Part shown: positions 8,328-16,701 of the stretch, in pieces | Layout of the letters: each line of letters opens with the position of its first letter | Numbering within the stretch: the stretch's first letter is position 1 | NCBI GenBank assembly: GCA_022827245.1 | Contig: JAJDTI010000165.1 | Location: forward strand, 1 to 47,319 | From: Pseudomonadales bacterium | GTDB taxonomy: Bacteria > Pseudomonadota > Gammaproteobacteria > Pseudomonadales > Azotimanducaceae | DNA: 47,319 nt | Reading direction: 5' to 3' | Made by a program: the position numbers and the translations under genes | Notes under the pieces: generated by a model | Database searches by the model: none | Told to the model about the DNA's origin: nothing | Seen by the model: the letters and a program-made list of their open reading frames with translations, nothing else

Positions 8328-10973
8328 TCAGTCCGCCTCGACGAAGCGCACCACGCCCGCGTCGCCGTCGACTTCGACGATCTGGCCGTCCTCGAAGCGG
8401 TCCGTGACGTCCTGGATGCCCGTGACGCACGGCTTGCCGTACTCGCGGGCGATCAGCGCCCCGTGCTGCAGCGCGCCCCCGATCTCCAGGATGATCCCGG
8501 CCGCATTCAGGAACAGCGGCGTCCATCCGGGGTCCGTCGTCACCGCGACCAGGATGTCGCCCGCGTGCACGGGCTTTTCGAACGGATCGTTGAGTACGCG
8601 CACGGGGCCGCGGGCCACGCCCGGAGACAGTGCGCCGCCGACCAGGGCGCCCTCCTCGTACACGGGCTCCGGCCGCAGGATCCGGCCGCGGGAGTCGATG
8701 CACATGGGGAAGTGCCGGACGCGGGCGCGCATCGTGCGCGCGAACGCGCCGCGCTCCGCCACCGCGGCGCGCACGTCGAAGTCCGGGTCTGCCGCCGCGC
8801 GGTCCACGTCCTCCATCCGGAGCTCGAAGACCTGCTCGCGCCGGTCCAGGCGGCCCGCGGCCACGAACGCGTCCGCCCGCTGGAGCACGAGCCCGCGCAG
8901 ACGCTCGTTGACCTGCATCAGGTGGTGCTTGAACAGTTCCCGCGCACTCGCGTAGCGCGTGCAGGTGTCGTAGTGCTTCGCGAGGCGCCGCGCCTTCCGC
9001 GGCGGCAGCGCCTCGCGCAGCTTGCGGTACGCCTCTTCGCGGCGGGCGATCTGCCGCCGGCGCATGTCGCGCGGATCGAACGCGCCCCCGGCGGCGCGGA
9101 TGTGCGCCATCTGCCGCAACGCCAGCGACGGGGCTTCTCCGTACTTGGGATTGGCGATCTCCATCTCGAGGGGACCGCGGCAGCCATAGCGGGAGATGAA
9201 AGCATCCCAACGCCCGAGAAAGGCGTCGGGCAACTCCCGAGCGCGGAGCCGGGTTTCGAGCGCGTCGAGATCCTCGAAGTCGGACGGCGGGAGCGCCATC
9301 GCCAGTTCGTAGAGCGCGATCCCCATCTCCACGATCATGTCGTCCTCGTAGCCGCCGCCGGCGATCGTGTCCGCCCACGCCACCTGCTCCGGCGACTTCG
9401 GGTCGGCCAGCGCCCGGATGCGGAACATCGAGATCGCGGCGTGCAGAAACGCGGGGTACGACGCCACGATGACCGCGGACCCCGCGCGCTCGAGATCCTC
9501 GCGGAACGTTTCGGCCACGCCTCGGGAAGGATCCGGCGGACGCCCGATCCATGCCTCGAACGCTTCGATCCGGGCCGCATACTCCCGGTCGAACCGGGTG
9601 CGGTTCAGCGCCGGGCCGATGAGCGTCGTTACCGCCCGGCGCGCGTTCCAGAGCAGGCGCGGGAGATGTCCGAGCAGTCGCAGCATCCGCAGATGCCGCG
9701 GCGGCTTCTCCAGCCGGTAGCGGTCGATCTCCGGAGACAGCATCACCTGCGCCATGAGCTGGTTCTTCTCTTCGCTGAGCTTCGCGAGCTGCTCTTCGTT
9801 GTCGCCCACGAGATGCAGGTACAGCGAGATGTCCATGTACATGCGGCCGGTTCCCAGGTGCAGGCCGTACTTCGCGCAGTCCGGCGCACCGGGCCGGCGG
9901 CCGACCAGCCACCCCACGAACGCCGTGATGAGGGCGTCGATCGCGTCGTCCGCCATGGGCGAGACCGGCTCGCTCATGGTAATCCCCTCGGTCAGGTAGC
10001 CGTCCATGTAGAGCCGGCGCTGCTCACCGGGAGCGGTCTGCAAGGACTCGTGCAGCGGGACGTAGGTGGTAATCGGCCGGGCCTGCACGATGCGCAGGGC
10101 GCCGTCGGCAACCGCCCACTCCACGTCCACCGGCTCGCCGTACAGCGCCTCAATGCGCTTGACGGTGTCGGCAAGTTCCCCGACGCGGCCCCGGTCGAGG
10201 CAGGCTTCGTTCGGCCGGTCGCCCCCCTTGTCGCCCAGCCGCTGCTCGACGATCTCGCCGGTCACCGCGTCCACGACCGTCGTGTCCGGGGTGATCTCGC
10301 CCTGCACGAGCGCTTCGCCGAGGCCCCAGCACGCGTTGACGAGCACCTCGTCGAAGTCGTTGGTCAGCGGGTTGAGGGAGAACGCGACGCCCGCCACGTC
10401 GGCGTCCACGAGTTCCTGCACGATCACGGCGATGGAGGGATCGAGGGTCTCGAATCCGCGCTCGCGCTTGTAGATGAGCACGCGGGCGTCGAGACAGGAG
10501 GCGAAGCACGTGCGCACGGCCGATTCGAGCGACGCCGCGTCCGCGCCGAGCACCGTCTCGTAGAGACCGGCGAACGACGCCCCGGAAAGGTCCTCCTCCG
10601 GGGACGAGGAGCGTACGGCCCAGGAGGCGGTGCCCAGGTCGTCCCTGACGGCGTCAAGCGTGGCGCTTTGCTCGGCGTCCAGCGGCAGCGCGGCCGCAAC
10701 GGACTTCGCCCTCGCGCAGCAATCCTTGAGTTCCGCACGCCGCTCCGCGCTCGGAGATGCGGTCTCGCACGATCCCGCAGCCGCGAGGACTGCCTGCCAC
10801 TCACCGGACGCACGGACTTCCGCCAGCCACGGCTCGAAGAACTCCGTGGCAAGCACAGTGCCGCGTGGCACGTCGAATCCCCCCTGCGCGAGCCGGATCA
10901 ACGACGCTGCCTTGCCGCCGACTTCCCGTACACGGGCGGCGTCCGCAGTCAACAATGGCACCAATGCAGCCAA
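8328..10973 (-). CDS. PEP/pyruvate-binding and PEP-utilising enzyme, rifampicin phosphotransferase-like
   Basis: An 881-residue three-part protein. The N-terminal ATP-binding region (about residues 1-310) begins with VREVGGKAASLIRL and has AVRSSSPEEDLSGASFAG and SLNPLTNDFDEVLVNACWGLGEALVQ, as in PpsA/Rph. A middle region (about 330-770) is a long helical substrate domain unlike PEP synthase. The C-terminal swivelling domain has the phosphoryl-carrier His837 in GALQHGALIAREYGK. The architecture and length fit rifampicin phosphotransferase and its relatives rather than PpsA, which has a C-terminal PEP-binding barrel that is absent here. The expected chemistry is ATP-dependent phosphoryl transfer through the His to a small molecule. 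It stands alone, so the acceptor is unknown; antibiotic inactivation is only one possibility. Confidence 0.85.
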   Translation of the reverse strand: MAALVPLLTADAARVREVGGKAASLIRLAQGGFDVPRGTVLATEFFEPWLAEVRASGEWQAVLAAAGSCETASPSAERRAELKDCCARAKSVAAALPLDAEQSATLDAVRDDLGTASWAVRSSSPEEDLSGASFAGLYETVLGADAASLESAVRTCFASCLDARVLIYKRERGFETLDPSIAVIVQELVDADVAGVAFSLNPLTNDFDEVLVNACWGLGEALVQGEITPDTTVVDAVTGEIVEQRLGDKGGDRPNEACLDRGRVGELADTVKRIEALYGEPVDVEWAVADGALRIVQARPITTYVPLHESLQTAPGEQRRLYMDGYLTEGITMSEPVSPMADDAIDALITAFVGWLVGRRPGAPDCAKYGLHLGTGRMYMDISLYLHLVGDNEEQLAKLSEEKNQLMAQVMLSPEIDRYRLEKPPRHLRMLRLLGHLPRLLWNARRAVTTLIGPALNRTRFDREYAARIEAFEAWIGRPPDPSRGVAETFREDLERAGSAVIVASYPAFLHAAISMFRIRALADPKSPEQVAWADTIAGGGYEDDMIVEMGIALYELAMALPPSDFEDLDALETRLRARELPDAFLGRWDAFISRYGCRGPLEMEIANPKYGEAPSLALRQMAHIRAAGGAFDPRDMRRRQIARREEAYRKLREALPPRKARRLAKHYDTCTRYASARELFKHHLMQVNERLRGLVLQRADAFVAAGRLDRREQVFELRMEDVDRAAADPDFDVRAAVAERGAFARTMRARVRHFPMCIDSRGRILRPEPVYEEGALVGGALSPGVARGPVRVLNDPFEKPVHAGDILVAVTTDPGWTPLFLNAAGIILEIGGALQHGALIAREYGKPCVTGIQDVTDRFEDGQIVEVDGDAGVVRFVEAD

Positions 10974-11103
10974 GCCCGCTCCCCACCCCTTCGAGCCCTC
11001 CGCATCCTACACGGACAGGAGAGCCGCGACCGCCAACGTCGCCCCACGCAGACCCTTCCGGGAAGCGAGCCACCAGGTTCGCGAGGAAGAGGTCAATCGT
11101 CTC

Positions 11104-11457
11104 CTGATCTGGATTGCCGTCGCCACGCGACAGCTGTTCGATCTGGACAGCGACGACGAGGACCTAAGGTGTGGCAGACTCTGGCGCCGGTACCCGTCGG
11201 ACGATACCGAACCGCTGACTTTCAGGAAGGCCTGCGACAAGATCATCCATGCCAGCGAGATCGTAGCCTACCCGCTTCCCGAGGACTCCGACGCGGATGA
11301 CGGCGATGTCCGTTCGACAACGCGGCGCTACGCCGGGACAATCACCGTCCGTACAAGGGCGACCCGGCGGCATCCGGCATCGCGCGCGGAACTCGAGTTT
11401 GAAGCCTTCGCAGAACACTGCTTCCGGATGACCGCCAAGCTTGCGGAGGGACACTGA
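11104..11457 (+). CDS. Hypothetical protein of two-gene cassette, start unclear
   Basis: I do not recognise this protein. The frame reads about 118 residues that look protein-like, with a helical N-terminal LLIWIAVATRQLFDL, an acidic DLDSDDEDL, the basic LWRRYPSD and TFRKACDKIIHASEI, then a charged C-terminal half ending in FRMTAKLAEGH. There is no ATG, GTG or TTG in frame near the beginning; the only candidates are a CTG at 11104 and ATT codons, so either an unusual start is used or the gene has lost its 5' end. The frame stays open upstream, but that part overlies the 5' end of the divergent PEP-utilising gene. Its stop is one base before the next start, so the two genes form a tight cassette. 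Confidence 0.5.
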   Translation: MIWIAVATRQLFDLDSDDEDLRCGRLWRRYPSDDTEPLTFRKACDKIIHASEIVAYPLPEDSDADDGDVRSTTRRYAGTITVRTRATRRHPASRAELEFEAFAEHCFRMTAKLAEGH

Positions 11458-11458
11458 G

Positions 11459-11680
11459 ATGGGCACCAACCGAGACACCTACCGGTATCACTTCAAGCTC
11501 GGCAACCGCATCGTCCACACGGGCATCACCTACGACATCGATCGGCGGGAAGCCGAGCACCAGCGGACGGAAGGTTGGCAAAAGGGGCACATCTTCCAGG
11601 TCGGCCACCGTACGACGAGAGAGGCTGCGGTGGGCTGGGAGCGCGAACAGCGGCGGCGAGGAAAGCCCACCGGACCCTGA
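11459..11680 (+). CDS. Small GIY-YIG-like protein
   Basis: A 73-residue protein starting at an ATG one base after the upstream stop. The pattern YRYHFKLGNRIVHTGITYDIDRREAEHQR resembles the beginning of a GIY-YIG nuclease domain (two beta strands, the HTGIT turn in place of YIGxT, then the Arg and His/Glu of the helix), followed by GHIFQVGHRTTREAAVGWEREQ. The usual C-terminal Glu and Asn region is missing or very short, so catalysis is uncertain. The match is at the level of motif spacing only. Pairing with a small charged upstream protein would suit a toxin-antitoxin or nucleic-acid-binding unit, but that is speculation. Confidence 0.6.
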   Translation: MGTNRDTYRYHFKLGNRIVHTGITYDIDRREAEHQRTEGWQKGHIFQVGHRTTREAAVGWEREQRRRGKPTGP

Positions 11681-11743
11681 TTCCGCGCCGGACCCGACCG
11701 GGTCAGTCAGTTCCCCCGGGGGCGACGAGTGGCGCGTCACCCG

Positions 11744-13513
11744 CTACCGGACCTCTGCGTCCGCTGTGTCGTGGAGTCGGACGTAGGTCCTTGCGGCATC
11801 GTCACGAACGTAGATCGGGTCGTCCGTCGCGCCCGGGTCGAACCCTTCGTCGCGCAGCGACACCTTGCGCAGCTTGAAGGTGCCCGTCACGTCGGACTCC
11901 GATTGCAGCCGCACGAAGACCGGCGCCGCGTACGACGGGAGCGTCGAGACGGCGAGTTCGTAGAACGCCCGCAGGTCGAACGGAGCGTTCCTACCCCCTT
12001 CGAGCGCCAGGGCCACCATGCCGGCGCGCCCTTCGTGTCCCGGCACCTCGACGCCGTAGACGTTGGCCGTCTCGACGCCCGAAAACGCGGAGAGCGCCTC
12101 CGCCACCTCCTGCGTCGACACGTTCTCGCCCTTCCAGCGGAACGTGTCCCCGATGCGGTCGACGAAGTAGTAGTAGCCCTGCTCGTCCTTGCGCAGCAGG
12201 TCGCCACTGCGGAACCAGGCATCGCCCGGCTTCTTCACGTCGCGGAGGATCTTCTTCTCCGTGGCCTCGGCGCTCGTATAGCCCTGGAACTGCCGCAGCA
12301 TGCTCTTCGAGCCAACGGGAATCCGGCCGAGCAGTTCGCCGACCTCGCCCGCCCGGCACTCCACGTAGCGCCCGCCGGCGTCGCGGACGAGTTCGTCCCG
12401 TTCGACGTCGTACCGCAGCAGCAGCCCGCCCCGGATCTTGCCGACCGATCCGACCTTGCCCGCGAAGTTGACGCCGCCGACGTTCGCCTCGGTGGCGCCG
12501 TACGCTTCCACGATCCGCGGGATCCGGAAACGTTCCTGGAACGGCTCCCAGACGTCCGCCCGCAGGCCGATGCCGAACATCCAGCGCAGGTTGTGCTCGC
12601 CGTCCTTCGGATCTGGCGGCCGGTTGAGCAGGAACCGGCACAGCTCCCCGATATAGATGACCCCGGTCGCGTCGTAGCGGCGCACGTCGTCCCAGAACCG
12701 GGAGGCGGAGAACTTGCGCGCGACCGCGACGGCGCCACCGGAGCCCATCGCGATCATGACCGCGCCGATGCCCCCGGCGCCGTGGTAGAGCGGCAGCGGG
12801 CAGTAGACGACCTCGCCCTTGCGCAGGCCGAGCATGGCGCCCGAGACCCCGCCCACGGTGAGCTTCTGGTGGTTGAAGTTCGTCGCCTTCGGCAGCCCGG
12901 TCGTACCCGACGTGTAGATGTAGAAGGCCGAGTCGCCGGTGCGGACCGAAGCCCGCAACGCCGGGTCCGGGTCGGAATCCGGCTGTCCCGCCAAGGCCTC
13001 TCCGATGTCCTGCGCACCGGGGAAACCCGGAGCGTCGGCGCCCTTCTCCGGCAGCACGTAGACCGTGAGATTGGACAGCGCGTCGTCCGCCATGTCCGCC
13101 ACGTTCGGCACGCACTCCGCACCAAGCAGCAGCCGGTCCGCTCCGGCCACTTCCAACGCGTGGATCACGCTCGATCCCACGAGGTTCGTGTTGATGAGCG
13201 CCGCCTTGACGCCGATCTTCGCGAGCCCGCTCCACACCGGGACGTATTCCGCCCGGTTCGTCATCATGAACCCGATCGTGTCGCCGGCCTCGAGTCCCAC
13301 GGACAGTCCCCAGTGCGCGACGCGGTTCGCCATCGCGTTGTACTCGCGGTAGGTGATCCGCCGGTCCTCAAACAGGATGAACGGCAGGTCGGCGTGCTTC
13401 GCGACCTGGGCCTCGATGTAGTCGGCGACGGTGTATCGGGAGTCCGCCCGGAGACGCAGCAGGGGCAGGGCCCTGAGGACGGGGCCCACCGCGGACAGGT
13501 ACGCCGACCACAT
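11744..13513 (-). CDS. Long/very-long-chain fatty acyl-CoA synthetase (FadD6/FATP-like)
   Basis: A 589-residue AMP-forming ligase of the ANL superfamily that activates fatty acids with ATP and CoA. The P-loop-like AMP-binding motif YIYTSGTTGLPKA is complete, EAYGATEANVGG provides the second ATP motif, and GDLLRKDEQGYYYFVDRIGDTFRWKGENV the hinge and A8 region. Length and the hydrophobic N terminus resemble the FATP/FadD6 subgroup for long and very long chains. It starts 7 bases after the stop of the MFS exporter gene, so it is the last gene of the EmrA-EmrB-like operon; an acyl-CoA ligase in an export operon hints at a fatty-acid-like or acylated substrate, which is an inference. Confidence 0.94.
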   Translation of the reverse strand: MWSAYLSAVGPVLRALPLLRLRADSRYTVADYIEAQVAKHADLPFILFEDRRITYREYNAMANRVAHWGLSVGLEAGDTIGFMMTNRAEYVPVWSGLAKIGVKAALINTNLVGSSVIHALEVAGADRLLLGAECVPNVADMADDALSNLTVYVLPEKGADAPGFPGAQDIGEALAGQPDSDPDPALRASVRTGDSAFYIYTSGTTGLPKATNFNHQKLTVGGVSGAMLGLRKGEVVYCPLPLYHGAGGIGAVMIAMGSGGAVAVARKFSASRFWDDVRRYDATGVIYIGELCRFLLNRPPDPKDGEHNLRWMFGIGLRADVWEPFQERFRIPRIVEAYGATEANVGGVNFAGKVGSVGKIRGGLLLRYDVERDELVRDAGGRYVECRAGEVGELLGRIPVGSKSMLRQFQGYTSAEATEKKILRDVKKPGDAWFRSGDLLRKDEQGYYYFVDRIGDTFRWKGENVSTQEVAEALSAFSGVETANVYGVEVPGHEGRAGMVALALEGGRNAPFDLRAFYELAVSTLPSYAAPVFVRLQSESDVTGTFKLRKVSLRDEGFDPGATDDPIYVRDDAARTYVRLHDTADAEVR

Positions 13514-13520
13514 GCTCCGA

Positions 13521-15140
13521 CTATACCCCCCGCAGCCGGCTCACCGACCGGTTCTCCCCCATCATCCACACCGGCAGCACCGAGACCAGCAGGATGACCC
13601 CGACGTACACGAACGCGTCGCGGTAGCCGAGCATGCTGCCCTGGCTCGACACGATCGCCATGACGTAGCCGAAGCTCATCTCGAAGCCCTGGTAACCGAG
13701 GAAGCCGAGGTAGGTGAACTCCTCCTGCACGAGCCGGATCAGTTCCCCCATGCCGCTGTTGTCCCAGGTCTGCGTGGCGAGCGCCCGGCCCTGGTGCTGG
13801 GCGGTCTGCTCGATCAGGGCGAAGGACAGGAGGTTGACGCCGAGGGCGCCGCCGAACTGGCGCACGAAGTTGATCATGCCGGCGCCGTTCGGGATCAGCT
13901 CGAGGGGCAGCGCGTTCACCGGCGCCGCGTTCAGCCCCGGGAAGATGAGCGCGAGGCCGGCGCGGCTGATCGCGTACCAGATCACCATGTCCCACACCGG
14001 CGTGAAGGCGTCCACGCCGCGCATCAGCCAGCAGGACCAGGCGGTGATGACCAGACCGATCGTGAGCAGCACGCGCACGGAGAAACGGTCCGACAGGTAG
14101 CCGGACAGCGGGAAGAGCACCGCCATCACGAGCCCGGCGGGGGCCATCAGCAGACCCGAGTCGGTGGGGATGAGGCCCGAGATCGACTGCAGGAAGAGCG
14201 GGAAGATGTAGGTGGACCCGTACAACGCGGCACCCACCGTGAAGGTCACGATCGCGGCGCCCAGGAAGCGCGTGTTGCGGAACAGGCGCAGGTCGAGGAT
14301 CGGCTCGTCGACGCGCGCCTCCCACACGATCCACGCGACGAAGCTGATGACCGTTCCCGCGAGTGCGATGGTCACGCGGTCGTCGTACCAGCCCTCGCTC
14401 TGGGCCTCCGTCAGCGCAGTCAGCATCGAGAGCAGGAAGACGCCGCACAGGAACACGCCGACCCAGTCGAACGAGGGCCGCGGCCCCCGCTCCTCGCGGG
14501 TGGGGAAGAAGACGAGGGCGAGCGGCATGCTGACCACGGCGAACGGAACGGCCATGAAGAACACCCACCGCCACGACAGGTTGTCCACGAGGTAGCCGCC
14601 GAGCGTGGGGCCGAGGGCCGGGGCGAGCACCGTCCCGACGGCCATCCAGCCCATGGCCATGCCGCGCCGGTCCACCGGGAACACCTGGGCGATCATGACC
14701 ATCGTCAGCGGCATGATGATCCCCGACACGGCGCCCTGCACGAGCCTGGCCAGGAACAGGATTTCCCCCGTGTTCGCGAGACCCCCGGCGACGGACGAGA
14801 CGGCGAACAGCACCATGTTGAAGAGAAACGTGGTGACGATCCCGAAGGCCCGGATCGCCCACGCCGTCATGAGCATCGTGACGGTGCCCGCGGCCAGGTG
14901 GGCGCTCACCAGGTTCTGCGCCTGGTCGATGGTCAGGCCGAGGGCGCCCATGATGTCGGGAATCGCGACGTTGATGATCGTCGCGGTCAGGAGCGTCGCG
15001 AAGGACCCCAGGACGCCGACACCCGTGACCCAGTACGGGTAGCTCGCACCGTGGCGCTCGTACATCGCCAGGATGCCGGGAGTCGCCTCGATTCCCGGCG
15101 GGACGGGGCTCGCCCCCTCGCCCCGTGACCCGTTGGCCAT
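13521..15140 (-). CDS. DHA2-family MFS drug exporter, EmrB-like
   Basis: A 539-residue membrane protein with about 14 predicted helices, the layout of the DHA2 (EmrB/QacA) branch of proton antiporters. ATIINVAIPDIMGALG in helix 1 is the family signature, and the loop motif GWMAVGTVLAPALGPTLGG (motif C, antiporter motif) follows. It works with a membrane-fusion adaptor in Gram-negative bacteria; that adaptor is encoded just upstream on the same strand. The start at 15140 has no clear Shine-Dalgarno sequence, and an inserted element with inverted-repeat ends stops 8 bases upstream, so the native translation signal may have been displaced. Confidence 0.94.
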   Translation of the reverse strand: MANGSRGEGASPVPPGIEATPGILAMYERHGASYPYWVTGVGVLGSFATLLTATIINVAIPDIMGALGLTIDQAQNLVSAHLAAGTVTMLMTAWAIRAFGIVTTFLFNMVLFAVSSVAGGLANTGEILFLARLVQGAVSGIIMPLTMVMIAQVFPVDRRGMAMGWMAVGTVLAPALGPTLGGYLVDNLSWRWVFFMAVPFAVVSMPLALVFFPTREERGPRPSFDWVGVFLCGVFLLSMLTALTEAQSEGWYDDRVTIALAGTVISFVAWIVWEARVDEPILDLRLFRNTRFLGAAIVTFTVGAALYGSTYIFPLFLQSISGLIPTDSGLLMAPAGLVMAVLFPLSGYLSDRFSVRVLLTIGLVITAWSCWLMRGVDAFTPVWDMVIWYAISRAGLALIFPGLNAAPVNALPLELIPNGAGMINFVRQFGGALGVNLLSFALIEQTAQHQGRALATQTWDNSGMGELIRLVQEEFTYLGFLGYQGFEMSFGYVMAIVSSQGSMLGYRDAFVYVGVILLVSVLPVWMMGENRSVSRLRGV

Positions 15141-15147
15141 GGGGCGC

Positions 15148-15395
15148 TAGCCCGGATGTCTCGCCAAGGGCCGCGATGATCGGCGAGGATTTTGGTCCTG
15201 TGCGCGTGCTCGCGACCGGAAGCGTAGCGGTGTTCTACGGTGGCGGGAGCACGTGCGCGCACAGGACCAAAAGACCGCCGAGGGCGCGGCCAGCGCAGTC
15301 CGTTTACGCGTCACGACGCCTGACCCCCGGAGAAACCTCATGAGATCCAAGGACTTCCATTCATGTGCAAGCGACTTGGCGAGACATGCGGGCTA
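15148..15395. mobile_element. MITE-like element with 21-bp terminal inverted repeats
   Basis: A 248-base non-coding element bounded by 21-base inverted repeats: TAGCCCGGATGTCTCGCCAAG at 15148-15168 and its complement with one mismatch at 15375-15395. A second, inner pair of 17-base arms (15190-15206 and 15256-15272) makes a long hairpin. No transposase frame fits inside, so it looks like a non-autonomous element or a decayed insertion sequence. I see no convincing target-site duplication. It lies between the EmrA-like and EmrB-like genes, and the TAG at its right end is the stop codon of the EmrA-like gene. Confidence 0.7.
15190..15272. repeat. Long inverted repeat within the small element
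   Basis: Perfect 17-base arms TTTTGGTCCTGTGCGCG (15190-15206) and the complement (15256-15272), extended by TGCTC (15207-15211) against GAGCA (15247-15251) with an asymmetric bulge, around a loop of roughly 35 bases. It could fold into a stable hairpin in DNA or RNA. Confidence 0.8.
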
Positions 15396-16541
15396 CGACC
15401 CCGCGCCGTCGGCCTTCGGGATCTTCACCTGCACCATGAGGCCCGGCCGCAGCCGCGGGTCCGGTTCGTCGAAGGTGAGCTTCACCTCCACGCGTTGCGT
15501 GATCTTGGTGAAGTTGCCGCTCGGATTCGGGTTCGGGAGCAGGGCGAACTCGCTGGTCGCGGCGTTGCCGATGCGCGCGACCGTGGCCGTGAAGGTCCGG
15601 TCCGGGAAGGCGTCGACCTCGACCTCCGCCGACTTGCCCACGCGCAGATGACGCAGGTCGGTCTCCTTCACGTTCGTCTTCACCCAGTAGACGTCCGGAT
15701 CGTGCAGCATCAGGACCCGCTGCCCCTGCGCGACGTACTCGCCGGCATCGATGAAGACCTCGTCGATGACCCCGGCGATGGGGCTCCGGATGACGTGGTC
15801 CGCCAGATCCTCCGCCGCACGCTCGCGCTGCAGGCGCACGCCCAGCCGCTCGCTCTCGAGCCGCGCCAGCTCCGCGCCCAGCATGTCGAGGCGCGCCTGC
15901 TCCGAGCGCATCTCGGCGACATCGGCTTCGGCGCCGCGCAACTGCGCCGCGCGGCTCTTCTCCGCCTGCTCGGACGTGCGGAACGCCGTGCGGCGCGCGG
16001 CCCAGTCCTGCTCGGACAGCAGGTTGCGTTCCTTGAGGGCGTCCGCTCGACGCCACTCGTCCTCCATGGTCTCCCGGATGGAGCCGGCCGCGTCGAGATC
16101 CGAGCGGGCCGCCACGAGCTCGGACTCCGCGGCCTCGATGCGGCTCGCCGTGCTCTCCCGAACGTAGGAGATCTCTGCCTGGACAGCCGCCACGCGCGCG
16201 TCCAGCGTCGCGAGCGCCGCGTCGAGTTCGTCCCGCCTGAGCCGCGCCTGCCGGTCGTCCACGAGCAGCAGCGGCGCGCCCGCGGACACGCGGTCTCCTT
16301 CCTGGGCCGGACGCTCGGTCACCCAGCCGGCGACGCGGCTGCTCAGCAGGATCATCGTCGACGCCACGCGGGCGTCCATCACGTAGACGTTGGCAAGCCG
16401 GTCGTAGAGCCACCACGCGCCGACGAGGGTGGCGGCCAGCAGCGCGGCGGCCACCGCGGCCGAACGCGGCGCGATGCGGCGGCGCCGTACCGCGGGCGCC
16501 GTCCGCGCTTCCTCCTGGCCGATGCGAGCGACTTCCGCCAC
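15393..16541 (-). CDS. HlyD-family membrane-fusion adaptor, EmrA-like
   Basis: A 382-residue periplasmic adaptor. A single membrane anchor at about residues 26-43 follows a basic cytoplasmic N terminus; then come a barrel/lipoyl half, a long alpha-hairpin (about 95-215, heptad-like, Ala- and Glu-rich) and the second lipoyl half with HVIRSPIAGVIDEVFIDAGEYV. VKTNVKETDLRHLRVGKSAEVEVDAFPD-type segments are typical of EmrA. The start is a GTG at 16541, preceded by GGGAG at a good distance; a longer frame upstream lacks family support and overlies the divergent binding-protein promoter. The TAG stop belongs to the inverted-repeat end of an inserted element, so the original C terminus may have been a few residues different. 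Confidence 0.92.
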   Translation of the reverse strand: MAEVARIGQEEARTAPAVRRRRIAPRSAAVAAALLAATLVGAWWLYDRLANVYVMDARVASTMILLSSRVAGWVTERPAQEGDRVSAGAPLLLVDDRQARLRRDELDAALATLDARVAAVQAEISYVRESTASRIEAAESELVAARSDLDAAGSIRETMEDEWRRADALKERNLLSEQDWAARRTAFRTSEQAEKSRAAQLRGAEADVAEMRSEQARLDMLGAELARLESERLGVRLQRERAAEDLADHVIRSPIAGVIDEVFIDAGEYVAQGQRVLMLHDPDVYWVKTNVKETDLRHLRVGKSAEVEVDAFPDRTFTATVARIGNAATSEFALLPNPNPSGNFTKITQRVEVKLTFDEPDPRLRPGLMVQVKIPKADGAGS

Positions 16542-16646
16542 GGTTTCTCCCGCCGCGCCCTCCCGTCGTCCGGAGACGGGGCGCAAAGCGGAATCGTAGC
16601 AGACCCGCCCAACCCGCCTTGGCCCGCAACCGGTCGCCCGGGCCTG

Positions 16647-16673
16647 TTCGCGAACGATTCCCGCCGCCATACT
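16647..16673 (+). promoter_or_regulatory. Possible promoter of the ABC importer operon
   Basis: A CATACT at 16668-16673 resembles a sigma70 -10 box, 28 bases before the first binding-protein start; the -35 side (TTCGCG, about 15 bases upstream) is poor. The region is only 160 bases and also has to serve the divergent EmrA-like gene. Confidence 0.35.
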
Positions 16674-16701
16674 GTCGGCGACGACCCGGCCCGGCCCCAC
16701 G

